Assembly (NCBI GenBank): GCA_038363925.1
Contig: JAQQWL010000016.1
Coordinates: forward strand, 1,364,001-1,428,000
DNA: 64,000 nucleotides
DNA from: Apiospora phragmitis
Taxonomy: Eukaryota > Ascomycota > Sordariomycetes > Amphisphaeriales > Apiosporaceae
Reading direction: 5' to 3'
The translations under genes and the position numbers were made by a program. Shown piece by piece: positions 11,487 through 22,087 of this stretch (positions are counted from its first letter, which is position 1; the number at the start of each line of letters is the position of its first letter). The notes beneath the pieces are model-generated. The model was not told the origin of the DNA and did no database searches. It worked only from the letters and a program-made list of their open reading frames with translations.

Positions 11487-12827
11487 ATGTTGTGGTCCAA
11501 TATCATTGCCACTTGCGTGGTCTTGGCCGGCGTCCCCTCTTCCCTGGCCTACCCGGGTATGGGCGAACAGATGGCCGAGATCATGCGCCGTCAAGGTGAC
11601 AGTGGCGAGTTCGACTCAACGGAGCCCCTCGGCGACCTCATAACCCTCCCGGACAGTCAGCTCACCCCCACGGGGGCTGACATCAAGAAGATCCTGACCG
11701 GCCAAGGAACCCCCCAGAGTACTACGACCTGGACTGCCCCTAAACTCGGCAGCTCGGCGTGCCAGAAGGACACCTGCTGCGTGTGGCAGTACATCGTCAA
11801 CGACATGGTGGCGGATTTCCGGGGCAAGTCGGGCAGGTGCACATCGTGGGCCCGCCGGGCCGTGCGCCTGGGCTTCCACGACGCTGGCACCTGGTCCAAG
11901 ACGACTGCCGCCCAGGGCCTGCCCGGCGGTGCCGACGGCTCTCTCTGCTCGACGGACGAGATCAACCGCGCCGACAACAACGGCCTCCAGGACATCTGCC
12001 AGAAGGTGAACGGCTGGTACGACAATTGGACCAAGAAGGGCTACGCCGTCTCCCGGGCCGACATCATCCAGATGGGTGCCACCGTCGCCACCGTCGTCTG
12101 CCCCCTGGGCCCGCGCATCAAGTCCTACGTCGGCCGCGTGGACAACGCGAAGGCGGGCCCTCCCAACCTTCTGCCCGGCGTGGACCAGAGTGCGGATGCC
12201 CTTATTGCCTTGTTCCGGGACAAGACCATCGGCCCCCACTCGCTCACCGCTCTCGTCGGTGCGCATACGACGAGCCAGCAGTTCTTCGTCAACACCACTC
12301 GTGCCGGTGACCCTCAGGACAGCACCCCCGGGGTGTGGGACGTGCTCTTCTACGGCCAGACCCTCGGTACCAAGCCCACGCCGCCCCGTGTCTTCAAGTT
12401 CAACAGCGACATTGCCTTGTCGAAGCACCCTCAGACTGCTCCTGAGTGGCAGAAGTTCGCCAGTGCAGGTGGACAGCAGGACTGGAACGAGGTAAGCATA
12501 AGACCACCATACCATTCACCAGAGACACTATGATCAGATTGACTCATACATACCTTCCTCTAGGACTTTGCCGCTGGCTACATCCGCCTGAGTCTGCTCG
12601 GCGTCAACAACATCAACAAACTGACCGAGTGCACCAAGGTCTTGCCGGGTGGCACTCCATCATTCACCCCCAACGACCAGTCCAACGTTGATAAGTGGCT
12701 CAAAACGGCCGACCAATCGGCGACTGCGAAGAAGATCTCCAACGCCCTCCACGCCGGTGAGAGCTTGTTGGGCTGGCTCATCAACTTGATCAACGGTATC
12801 CTTGGGGGACTGAAGAAGGCAACCTGA
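11487..12827 (+). CDS. Secreted class II heme peroxidase (ligninase-like)
   Basis: Extracellular plant/fungal-type heme peroxidase that uses hydrogen peroxide to oxidise phenolic or other aromatic donors. Two exons, 11487-12491 and 12564-12827, give 422 residues. A signal peptide (about 1-21) is followed by a pro-like segment ending in the dibasic IMRRQ (about 32-36), a likely Kex2 site. The distal site RLGFHDAGTW holds Arg127, His131 and Asp132; GGADGSL at 147-153 is the distal calcium region; ALVGAHTTS carries the proximal heme ligand His260. Multiple cysteines fit class II disulfides. Surface residues that would separate manganese, lignin or versatile peroxidase cannot be assigned reliably by eye. 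It is longer than basidiomycete enzymes, with a Leu/Ile/Gly-rich C-terminal tail (LLGWLINLINGILGGL). Confidence 0.88.
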
Positions 12828-13144
12828 CCGGGTACCCTCCGCGCTTGATGTTTCGTACTGTGTTAAAGCATGTAATGAGTTATGAGATCTGTCAGTTTTG
12901 TCTTCCTAGATAGCTGTTACTCGCGACAGCGATTTGGTATAATATCGTAATAATATTCACTTCTATCTTCTGACCCGCCTCGTCATGATTCATCTGTCCA
13001 ACCCATATTGATACGTAGATACTGCCATATATTGATACACGCATACAGTAATACATACACATAGTGATATATATATGTATATACACGTAAACCCCTGTCG
13101 CACGACATGACTAACATCATTCGTAGTACCTATCAACATCTTAC
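12828..13144. other. Short AT-rich intergenic between convergent genes
   Basis: 3' flanks of the convergent peroxidase and reductase-like genes. Includes a TA-rich run at about 13063-13084. No gene seen. Confidence 0.5.
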
Positions 13145-13996
13145 CTAATACAGTCCCGGGACGATACGGTAGGGAACCTCTTTCTTGAACTGGACCCACT
13201 GCTCGCCGTACCGCTCGGAGCAGTACTCGTCCAAGACCGAAGCGGCGCGGCTGCTCAGGTCCCAGCCCATCCACAGGCCCATCAGCAGCCCGCCGGCCCA
13301 ACCGCAGCCCACCATGGCGTAGCCGCCGCGCCACAGCGCGTACCCGAAGTAGTTGACGTGCCGCGCCCAGCGCCACAGGCCGACCTTGCAGACCTTGCCC
13401 TGGTTCCGCGCGGCCCGCTTGAAGCGCATGCGCTGGTACTCGGACAGCGTCTCGATGGTGATGCCCGCAGCGTACAGCAGGGTGCCCACCAGCAGCGAGA
13501 GCGGCAAGTCGCCGTAAGCAGACGAGTCGCCCAGGAGGAGGGAGAGACGCGGGCCGCTACCGACGAGCGAGGACGTTGCGGCGCCCACGAGCAGCACGGC
13601 GTTCAGCGAGTTGATGAGGGTGTTGAAGACGCCGACGGGCACCGCGGCGCTGACGGGGAACTCCTCGGCGCTTAGGTAGGTCAGCCAGAGGATCTGCTTC
13701 GCGCTGGAGCCGGCCGCCATGGCGAGCAGCAGCAGGCGTGGCAGCGGCAGGTCCAGCTTGTCGAGTAGGGCGATGCCCGTGGTCGTAGCGCCGGCGGTGG
13801 TCGCCGCTACGGTGGACAGGCCGACGGCCGAGAGGGCGCGCTCAGCCGCGCCATTGTGCAAGAGATGGTACTGCCAGGGGATATCGGCCAGGCGCATACC
13901 AATGAACGTCGCCGTGCCCAGAGGGGTGGATCGCTTGACCCCGCGGCTGATGAGGTCGAACTGTTTCTTTTTGGGTTTGTCGTCGGGGGGCGCCAT
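13145..13996 (-). CDS. DUF1295 / steroid 5-alpha-reductase C-terminal-like membrane protein
   Basis: Intronless gene encoding 283 residues with six or so hydrophobic segments. The C-terminal third contains LSEYQRMRFKRAARNQGKVCKVGLWRWARHVNYFGYALWRGGY, which matches the NADPH-binding face of DUF1295 and steroid-reductase/isoprenylcysteine-methyltransferase-like integral membrane proteins (quoted in overlapping parts: residues about 190-230; key residues Asn, Trp, Arg-His-x-Asn-Tyr). The N-terminus KPKKKQFDLISRGVKR is basic and cytosolic. Likely an ER membrane oxidoreductase; substrate unknown. It converges on the peroxidase gene and shares no obvious pathway with it. Codon use is very GC rich, which creates long mirror frames on the other strand. 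Confidence 0.75.
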   Translation of the reverse strand: MAPPDDKPKKKQFDLISRGVKRSTPLGTATFIGMRLADIPWQYHLLHNGAAERALSAVGLSTVAATTAGATTTGIALLDKLDLPLPRLLLLAMAAGSSAKQILWLTYLSAEEFPVSAAVPVGVFNTLINSLNAVLLVGAATSSLVGSGPRLSLLLGDSSAYGDLPLSLLVGTLLYAAGITIETLSEYQRMRFKRAARNQGKVCKVGLWRWARHVNYFGYALWRGGYAMVGCGWAGGLLMGLWMGWDLSSRAASVLDEYCSERYGEQWVQFKKEVPYRIVPGLY

Positions 13997-15357
13997 GGTG
14001 GAGATTATATCGCAACAGCGTCAATTTACTTTTCTACGTAAAGTAATACAGGAGTAGCTGAAAGTTACGAAGGGACATAGATTGGTAATAAGGATATGGG
14101 CAGACATAGGAAGTTCAAGAGGCCACTATGCTCGGACTTCAACTCTGCGCAAGTCCGACGTGGCAACGCTCGGCAAGTTCCATGACGACAATGGGGCTTG
14201 GGGTGTCAGCACTCAGGCTGCTGAAATAAGAAAGTAGTCCGATAATTTAGAGTTCTGTCTGTTGTCTCCGTTTGCCTATCGTAAGAAGACGAAAATTCCT
14301 CCGCAGCGATTATGAATTCGCAAGATGGGATGGCATGCGAATTCATGTAGGACAGTAGGCCCCGACGGCCGGTCGCTTATGAAAACAACCATTGAAATAA
14401 GCTTCCGCAGAGGACCAACCTGCATCCAGCCACTTCACATCCTGAATGCATTTGCCAGTTGATTGCCCACCAGTCTTCGGCCAAGTCCAGTTACCCGTTA
14501 CGAGAAGAAGAACACGAAAGCCAATGAGGGGCGAAAGACATAGCAGGAGGAAGACATTGAGGACTTTGGCCTCCGATCTTTTTCCAGGATGGAAAAAGAA
14601 CTGATCAGGCCAGCGCTGGGCCCCAATGCGACGATTCGATGGCAACAACCCAGCAGAACACATGTTTACACACTGAAGGTTCAACACCCTCGCAGTTCAG
14701 CTCTATGCGTATTAGAAGACAGTGAGTGGACTGAAGCATTTCTCAGTGTAATACTGTGTTTGTGTCAGTGGTTATGCCAGTGTTGGTAGCTCTAACGTGG
14801 ATGTCGTGCTCTTTCCTGCCTTATTCGCGTTCTGCTGGCATGTACACTTGGTTTCCGTGTTGCATACCCGATTCATCAACCTCCCGACATACACAACGCC
14901 CGTTGATTGGATTCGCTACGTAAAGGGCAATTGCGACCTTTGGAAACGAGTTGGCCGTTCGAGTCACGCCGTCCCAACCTCCTTGGCCCTGGCAGAAACC
15001 TCGGTCGCCGACTGACTCACCTGAACCAAGCAAGTTGGGAGCGCCTCCAATCCTCAGCTCGACAACGCGCAACCAAACATTTAAAAAGCAATTCTTGGTC
15101 CCCTACCATCGCCATCACCATTGTACGCCTTAGTTTCCACTAAAGCTTTCAAGCATTAGTTAGCGACCCGGCAATATACCCATCTTGGAACCCTTCCCTC
15201 CCGCGCCCGCTTAGGTGACACGGATGAGAGGACCACCACCAGGCATCCCCTCCATCTCAATAGTCAGTACTTCCAGGTCCAGAGCCACGGAACCAACCGA
15301 CGGCTTACGTCTGGTGATTGGGTGCGTTTTCATTGTCAGGATCCAGATTGTAACTCT
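13997..15357. other. Intergenic, no gene seen
   Basis: Divergent promoters of the flanking genes. From about 15211 the frame of the next gene is already open but has no ATG, so an unseen upstream exon may lie here. Confidence 0.4.
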
Positions 15358-16080
15358 ATGGTCCGTGGAGTATGCCCTGGTCACTGTTGGCCCGCGGAAG
15401 ATCTGCCGAGTATATCAATACCACCTGAGGAGGAGGAACAGCTACCTGAGGAGGAGGAGGAGGAGGAGGAAGACGATGATCAACCACCAGAGCTCGAACC
15501 CGATCAGTCGAATATTGAAAATCAACATGTTGAAAATCAAGATGGACAAGATCAAGATGGCGAGTTGGATACCACAGACCAGGGCACGCCAGCGCGACTG
15601 AGGCATGTGAAGTTCGTACCTTTGGAGAGCGATGATCCTATCGAGGAAGGTCGGGAGCTGGCAGAGTCCGCCGAAGTGAAGCTTCCGCAGCATGAACCCG
15701 CGCCGAAGCTATGCGTCAACACCAAGCCAGTCCCATCGCCTGCTCCAGCGCTGTCAGAGGCTCAGCAGCTCTCAGAACTATACATGCAGGGCTTACTCTA
15801 CGAGGTGACCAAAGACGAGCCTCATTGGGCTGGTTTCAGCTTCGACCCCATCCACCCCTCGGAACCGATTTACACTATACAACACGCCACCAAACGGCAA
15901 AAGACAAAGCCAGGTGCAGGTGTCGCCATCCAGGGTGGCGACTATGTGTCTGACGATACTTGGGACCTGCTCTCGCAGTTCCCGGACGTCGATGCTTTTG
16001 ACTTGGTGATGTTGGACGAGGGGACATCTGAGATGGAGTCCTGGGCCGGCAGCGACTCCGACTGGGTAGCATCGGAATAA
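15358..16080 (+). CDS. Acidic fungal protein of unknown function
   Basis: About 240 residues from the first in-frame ATG. The same frame is open upstream to about 15211 without any ATG and includes a possible CxxxxC motif (FHCQDPDCNS), so a spliced upstream exon is likely and the true start is uncertain. A run of glutamates near residues 22-40 comes from a GAG/GAA-rich stretch; Gln/Asp-rich sequence follows. The C-terminus is better ordered: a segment with LSELYMQGLLYEVTKDEPHW, a basic patch KRQKTK that could be a nuclear signal, and VSDDTWDLLSQFPDVDAFDL near the end. I do not recognise a domain. An intracellular, possibly nuclear, regulatory or adaptor protein is a guess from composition only. 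Confidence 0.55.
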   Translation: MVRGVCPGHCWPAEDLPSISIPPEEEEQLPEEEEEEEEDDDQPPELEPDQSNIENQHVENQDGQDQDGELDTTDQGTPARLRHVKFVPLESDDPIEEGRELAESAEVKLPQHEPAPKLCVNTKPVPSPAPALSEAQQLSELYMQGLLYEVTKDEPHWAGFSFDPIHPSEPIYTIQHATKRQKTKPGAGVAIQGGDYVSDDTWDLLSQFPDVDAFDLVMLDEGTSEMESWAGSDSDWVASE

Positions 16081-16294
16081 GATTGCACACTCAATGATCG
16101 TTCGTATTTCTACGCACGCACTAGCGAACGCTTTACAGGATAAACAGACACTGTATCTATAGCGAGTTAGGAAGCGGGATACATAACTTCATTGGTATAA
16201 GTTATCTTGAAAATCGATGACAGTATAATGGGCGTGTCCACGTGCAACCTTCGATCCCACTGCATCCTTCTGCACTTCTAAGTGGATTGTGATA

Positions 16295-17338
16295 CTAAGA
16301 AAGGCCTTGGTGGTGTGCTAGCCTGCCCACCACCCTCATGTTTGCGGTGCATGGATTAGGCATGGGCACCGAGGTCTCGTTGTTCGCAAGCGAGAAGAAC
16401 TCAGCCACATTTCCGATGGATGCGGGCTCGATCGTCGTATTCGCGTAACTTCCACTCGTAAAATACGCGCTGTGAAACCCCTGTCTCACGGTCCCGCGGA
16501 TCTGCTCCAGGAGCGTGGCGTTAGTGGCCTCCGGCGGGTCGTGGAACTCGTGCACAACCACCACAGCCTTGGAGTTCAGCGCCTGGGAGAAGGGCGCGCC
16601 GTCGCCGCACGTGATGCCCGTCCAGTTGTAGGCGGTGTACGGCGTGGGGCACTCGTCGCCTACGGTCGTGGTCCAGCACGTCTCGCGCGTGACGACGGCG
16701 TCGGCCATGTCGAAGAGCGCCTGCTCGTAGTCCGCGGCCGGGTTGGAGCCCGGGTTCATGACGATGTCGAACTGGCCCCGGTCGGTCTTTGCGTTGAAGA
16801 CCTGGCGGGCGTAGTCGGTCAGCTGGCGGAACTCGGTCTCGTTGCCCTTGTCCACGCCCGTCTCGTCGAACCAGATGCCGTGGATCGAGATGTTGGATGG
16901 CTGCGAGGACCCCCAACCGGCTTCGAGGTCCCAGTCGGCCCACTCCTTGATGTCCTCCTCGATCTTCTCGACGCTGCGGCGGTCCGTGTGCCCGTACCGC
17001 GCGTAGACGTACCCCAGCGTCTGGATGTTGCTCACCTGGTTCAGCCGGCCCACGTTGGTCGACCAGTCCTTGTCGCAGCCGTGGGGGATGTAGTCGACGC
17101 CCGTGGGGCTGCAGTTGCTGATGTCGCCCGCGCCGGGGCCCGAGGTGTTCTTGGGCCCGCTGTTGGGGTTGATCACGACGTAGAAGTGCATGTCCGGGTG
17201 GCTGTGGGCGGCGTCCACCACCGCGGCCCATTGCACGGACATGGTGGTACCGCCGGGGTAGGCGTGGAGGGGGACCATGAGTTCGGTGCGGGCCCAGGCC
17301 ATGGCGGCGAGGGCAAGGAAGGAGAGTGCCAACTTCAT
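16295..17338 (-). CDS. Secreted spherulin-4 family protein (GH135-like)
   Basis: Intronless, 347 residues, with an N-terminal signal peptide (about 1-16, ending AMAWA). The body fits the spherulation-specific family 4 domain: ELMVPLHAYPGG at the start, HFYVVINPNSGP, LGYVYARYGHTDRRS, IHGIWFDETG, and QFDIVMNPGSNP. In family GH135 (the Sph3 glycoside hydrolase of galactosaminogalactan synthesis belongs here) a conserved Asp-Glu pair is catalytic; the pair here is Asp158-Glu159. Further acidic candidates are Glu219 and Glu264. Several NxT/S sites suggest N-glycosylation. A secreted or cell-wall polysaccharide hydrolase is the likely role; the substrate is inference. A TATATAT lies 115 bp upstream. 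Confidence 0.82.
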   Translation of the reverse strand: MKLALSFLALAAMAWARTELMVPLHAYPGGTTMSVQWAAVVDAAHSHPDMHFYVVINPNSGPKNTSGPGAGDISNCSPTGVDYIPHGCDKDWSTNVGRLNQVSNIQTLGYVYARYGHTDRRSVEKIEEDIKEWADWDLEAGWGSSQPSNISIHGIWFDETGVDKGNETEFRQLTDYARQVFNAKTDRGQFDIVMNPGSNPAADYEQALFDMADAVVTRETCWTTTVGDECPTPYTAYNWTGITCGDGAPFSQALNSKAVVVVHEFHDPPEATNATLLEQIRGTVRQGFHSAYFTSGSYANTTIEPASIGNVAEFFSLANNETSVPMPNPCTANMRVVGRLAHHQGLS

Positions 17339-17452
17339 GGTTCAGGATAGGATAGGATGCAATTATGTATGCTTGTATTGAATCAAGTAAACTGGTGTTG
17401 CTGTTGAGATGATAGTTATTGGAATGTTTCCCAAGGTGGAGGTCCTGACTCC

Positions 17453-17459
17453 TATATAT
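17453..17459 (-). promoter_or_regulatory. TATA box of the spherulin-4-like gene
   Basis: TATATAT at 115 bp upstream of the ATG on the minus strand. Position and sequence fit a core promoter element. Confidence 0.45.
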
Positions 17460-19199
17460 GGCTCGGGTTCTTTGAGCCAGCTAGCTGGAGCTTTCTTTCG
17501 AGTCCAGCCAGAATACCCTAGTCGATGATTCTAGTCAGCTTACGGGCCAGCTGAATAATCTAGATCTGTCGTCGACGTTACTGCGGCCTTTTTCGTAACG
17601 TCCCGGAAGGTCGAGACTACGGTCGAACGTACGTTGAAGGACCGAGCGCCACCAATACCACACTCACGGGGGTTGACTTGAGTTAACGGGAAAATGGACG
17701 ATATCGGTAAGAAATGCCACATTCATCGCCAAAAACACCCCGTTCGGCTAGCTCTCCGTTAATCAGCAGCTGGGATCCATAAATATAACTTGCAGCTTCT
17801 GTACTTTTGGGCCGAAAATAACCAGCAAGCTGGCTACAGGAAACGTGGCCTGCCTATACATTCGGTCCGGGGGCTAATGGCTGTCGGGCTAAATGATGAA
17901 ACTGGAAGGATCAACATGGCTCAAAGGAACGAAAGCAGTGTTGCTGGCTGGCATTACTACCTGGAGGTTCACGCGACCTCGTATGGTTTTTTTCTTTGAT
18001 TGACTCGGTCGCCCTGTAGACTACGTTACTTCGCCCCGGCCCATTATCCTTTTGCTTATATGAATATGCAACGTGAGTATCCATGAACGCCAGTCAGTCG
18101 ATAAGTTCAATATTGAGACACTTTTGTTCCTGGGCATCAAAATGTGCCGGGCCGTGATTCCCTCGGCGTTATGCAACCTTATGTCAGATATTCCTTGGTG
18201 TGTAAGTCATCTGGGGTGCACACAAACATTATATATGCACTAAGATCCTAATCAACGTACTTTGAGACGTCAGCACTATTCTGTTAACGCTACATTCCAT
18301 AGGATATATGCGATGTATATGATATAGGTCGTATGGGTGCTTTTCGACTAGAGAAGATGTTTGCTTGGCGCGTAATACCGAGACAAGAAGAATGAAAAGG
18401 AGGCATACCACACTCTCCAGCTGGATCGTAATTATTGAGCCAAACGGGTACCTCCACCGTGCCTCTGTCACAAGGCTCGAATAATGCCGCGCTTCCAATT
18501 CCGATTGGTGCATACAATGAAGTGAAGTTTGCCATAATCCCTGAGCTCATGCACTTATCGTATAATATCCCTTGACCATCCCTTTGCGGCGAACCATCTC
18601 ACCTAGGTGAGCTTCCACCTGACCGAGCTCGGCGTACTAGTCGTCTTATATGTTTTATTTCGGGTACTTTGGGCTAGCTCCCGTATAAAACGTGGTCAGC
18701 TGTATGGCGGCATATAATATCACTTTTATTACTAGAAACGTTTTTAGATAACTGTTAGGTAAAGCATGTTGTTGAGGTCGTGCCTATTGGTTTGACTCTT
18801 ACGAAGGCAACCGGAAAAGCTGAAAGAACACACTCATTACGTGTTGACAAACATCAAACCTAGTATCATCAGGAGTACTATTACAAGGCTACACGGAACT
18901 TCACCGTTGGGTATCGGGCCGGACGGCCGAAGCGTATTACTAGGAAGCTAAGACTCGCGGCACTCAATGCCGCAACAACATCATGCCTCGGACGGACGCT
19001 TTTTGACACCGTAAAGGAGTGAATATATTCGATGGTATCCTATTGGCCTGACTTAGGGGATTGGCGATCCCACCCCTCTTACCCAATATCGACAACAAAA
19101 CTCCAAAAGCATAGTGACCCCCTTGCACACAGTACAGTCGTGCCTCACACCGAGTTTGCCATATGATGACTACAACACAGGGAATTGCCCAAGGATCAC
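17460..19199. other. Intergenic, AT-leaning, no gene seen
   Basis: Frames of 60-110 codons on both strands lack motifs and contain many rare-looking codons. No repeat or RNA gene recognised. Confidence 0.4.
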
Positions 19200-19559
19200 T
19201 CAAGCAAAGACGCCCTTCAACCAGTCCACAGCCCGACGGTAGGTGCCGTAAGTGGCATACGTGGCAGGGGGCTTGTATTCGCCGTAGTTGCCTAGACAAG
19301 TAAGAAGTTAGGTATTGTTGATCACTCGGGAGTTCTTAGTGCGTGAGTTCTGTTCTTATCGTACTATATTTGCCTGAAGAGTCAACTGGTCAGCCATGGA
19401 TACAAAGGAGAAGATATATCTCAAACTGGGAACCAGAAACTCACCATAGGCGCCGTAATCGGTTCTCGCAGCCACTGCTTCGGCAGGCTGGGCATCAGCA
19501 ACCGGAGCAGCCAGGACAGATGCTGCGGAGGCGAGGACGAGGAGAACATTGACCTTCAT
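19200..19559 (-). CDS. Small secreted Tyr/Gly-rich peptide precursor (68 aa)
   Basis: Two exons on the minus strand, 19445-19559 and 19200-19291, joined in phase, encode 68 residues. Residues 1-18 form a classic signal peptide (MKVNVLLVLASAASVLAA); a short acidic/Ala pro-region follows (PVADAQPAEAVAAR). The rest is a repeat of Tyr-Gly units: TDYGAYGNYGEY, then ATYATYGTY, then a dibasic RR and a C-terminal AVDWLKGVFA. There are no cysteines. This resembles small Kex2-processed or YG-repeat secreted peptides seen in filamentous fungi (recollection, not a search). A consensus TATAAAA lies 125 bp upstream. It is divergent from a DUF3328 oxidase gene 1.2 kb away. Too short to show as one frame because the intron cuts it. 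Confidence 0.7.
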
Positions 19560-19683
19560 GATGTCTGTCGTGAGATTGTAGCTGTAATTACGAAAAAGGG
19601 GTAAGGATGCCTCGAGTGTGTTGTTTCTGGTGCAGGCTTGTTGATTGCTTTGGAGTGTGATGGATATGGAGGTGAGAAGGTCC

Positions 19684-19690
19684 TTTTATA
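19684..19690 (-). promoter_or_regulatory. TATA box of the Tyr/Gly peptide gene
   Basis: TATAAAA on the minus strand, 125 bp upstream of the ATG; a perfect core consensus. Confidence 0.55.
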
Positions 19691-20726
19691 CTTGACTATC
19701 TCTGCTTGTTCTCTCCGTATATCTGGGAGGCAGCGTTGCCTTCAACGGTTTACATGCGTTCGTATTTCGTCAGTCCAATGGAAAGACTTGTCTCCATCCA
19801 CTTAGAGTGTCTCAGCGACATCCGCATCGAATCTTGTGGGGTTTACCGTAGTTGGAAACCGCGCTGAGTTGGGATCTCGCCTCTTAGACCAATAAGGGTC
19901 CAGATGACGACAGAAACAACTGACTACCCCAACCAGACTTGGCACTACAGCCTCGTGAAGCCGAAACCAGTCGGCGATGTTGAGTAGATACACGAGCTCC
20001 GATGTTTCTAATTTGGTCCGCTACCCCGACTTTGGTGGCTGACCTAATTGTCAGCTGGGTACGTGGCGTGCGGGGATGCGTAGCCCAACTGGTAGCCAAA
20101 GCTTGCCCAGCTCTTTTTCAGCTACGAAGCCACAGCCGTAGCTTACTGGCGCGTTCCGTACGACCATCAGCTTCCGAGCCGTCCGGCTTCCGGGCTAGAC
20201 ATTGGGGTAAAAGCGCGGTCCCTAGAATCGCACCACCTCAGACTAGTGTGTTGTTTTGCACAATGGCGTAGCCTAGAACGTCCTCACCATGTCTGAGATG
20301 CGTCCACGTACCTCCTTGTGCATATACGAGGCTCGAAGTCCAGTAGGGCTGAGATGATGCTTCACCAGCTCTAATATTGGCCAATAGGCCCAGCCGGCGT
20401 GTTCAGCAATGCGGTGGTGTTCTTGGCAACGGCAGTTGTCCAGTCACGACCACGCTTTACCGAGGGACCCGAGTCGAGACTCCTCGGACCGTATCTCAGC
20501 TGTTGGGACTATTGGACTCTAGTCATGGTGGTGGTAGAGTTTCCTGTTCACGTCTATTGCGGTGACATCAACATTACTGAGTCTCTTGACACGACTTCGG
20601 CCGCAAATCCCATAGGGGATTATTATCTCGCATCGGTATGTTTGACACTGCGTTCAGTTAACTCACACCAAAAAATCCACACTGACTCACGTATTGAAGC
20701 GTAGCCCTGCTAAGTTCGTTTGCAAA
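19691..20726. other. Intergenic between divergent peptide and DUF3328 genes
   Basis: About 1 kb presumed to hold both promoters. No additional gene recognised. Confidence 0.45.
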
Positions 20727-21704
20727 ATGCCTCTGGCAGCCGTCCAAGAAGAGCAGGAGAAGCCCCTGACGGGCCAGTATGACAACGAGTACGATTCGGA
20801 AGAAGAAGAGAGTCAAGCAAGCCGACGTCGCAGACAATCATCGTGGCGAGAGAACATTGGCTGCACACTGAGTCTTTTGGTGGTTACGTCTATTGTGTCG
20901 GCAGTTATGGGGGCCTTATTGGCCTCCCGCAATGTTGATCTTGACAAGAGATGCTCGGCTTACACTTCGCAATACTGTATTACCCTGAGCTGTTCTTCTA
21001 CCTCGGGGCTCTACTGACGGAGATGATAGCGCCGGTACTGAAGGATGTCAAGATCAAATACGATGTTGTGGCATTCAACGGCTCGTTTAAGGCCCAGACA
21101 ATCTATCGGCAAAACGCCTCGCCTGAGGTCGACGCAGCATGGGAGGCCCTTGGACTGGATTGTATGCTCATAACCCCTCTGCTCCAACTCTGTTGCATTG
21201 AACTCACGGTTCTCATTTCCTCTAGCACGTGCCGGTGTGATCCCCCTATCCGAGGGTCCCGCCTCCGGCCTCACGCCGCACCACGTCCAAGTGTCGGAGA
21301 AGCACGGCGGGGGCTACTTCGTCAACGTGGAGGGCATGCACCACCTGCACTGTCTAAACCTGCTGCGCAAGGGGCTCTGGTACAACTACGACTACTACCA
21401 CGAGCTCGGCGAGCACGCCTTCAAGAACGAGGAGCCCATCCTGCGGCTGCACGTGTCGCACTGCCTCGACACCCTCCGGCAGGTCCTCATGTGCAACATG
21501 GACACGGGGGTCCTGGGCCAGGTCTGGTACGGCCACCCCGAGGGCCCCCAGGCGTTCCCGGACTTCCAGTCCCGGCATCAGTGCAAGAACTTTGAGGAGA
21601 TCCGGGACTGGGCTGTGGCTCTTCAGGCTCCGCCGGCCGAGGAGCTGCCAGTTGATTACATGAAATCCCCCTTAGCCGGTGACGTTATGCCCGGAGATAT
21701 GTAG
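20727..21704 (+). CDS. DUF3328 / UstYa-type oxidase
   Basis: Three exons, 20727-20976, 21030-21161 and 21226-21704, all in phase, give 286 residues. The N-terminal cytosolic part is acidic then basic (EYDSEEEESQASRRRR), followed by one transmembrane helix at about 44-66. The lumenal domain carries both diagnostic HxxHC motifs: HHLHC at 166-170 and HVSHC at 203-207. This family includes UstYa/UstYb, which oxidatively cyclise ribosomal peptides in ustiloxin-type (dikaritin) pathways, and other tailoring oxidases, in the secretory lumen. The divergent neighbour is a secreted Tyr-rich peptide, which is a plausible substrate but unproven. Other DUF3328 genes act in non-peptide pathways or have no known cluster. 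Confidence 0.85.
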
Positions 21705-22027
21705 CCGGAGGTTCACTACCTCCATATCCGATAAAAGAGAATGAGACTTGGAACCCTATCCCAGAGAACACATGAACAGGCAGATGGCTTTGACCGGCCT
21801 AGTATCAATCTGCATAAACGGTCGTGTGAAGACGCATGAAATGTTAAGATCCTTTGGCTGCAAACGCAGTCGATTGAATTAGAGTTGCAGATTGGGGTCC
21901 AAAAGCGAAGGAAGAAGAAAAAGAAAGTGATTACCACATTACGGAATAATCATGACCTTGTAGGTTGTGTATGAGATCAAATCAATTCGCTGTTGCTCTA
22001 TCATTGCAAAGGGTCAACAAAAAGGTC
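21705..22027. other. Intergenic, no gene seen
   Basis: 3' flank of the DUF3328 gene. Nothing recognised. Confidence 0.5.
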
Positions 22028-22034
22028 AAAAAAA
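22028..22034 (-). terminator. RNA polymerase III T-run downstream of tRNA-Tyr
   Basis: Seven T residues on the minus strand, 54 nt past the tRNA 3' end. A pol III terminator is normally closer, so this may be the terminator or a back-up. Confidence 0.4.
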
Positions 22035-22087
22035 GCTTCTCCTGTAAACCGCCTATGACGGTTGATAGGAAATGGCAGGTTGGTCAC

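Noticed and set aside
11616..12515. 299-codon minus-strand frame opposite the peroxidase
   Set aside because: Antisense shadow of the peroxidase exon; no family resemblance.
16472..17350. 292-codon plus-strand frame opposite the spherulin-4-like gene
   Set aside because: Antisense shadow; the minus-strand protein has a signal peptide and family motifs.
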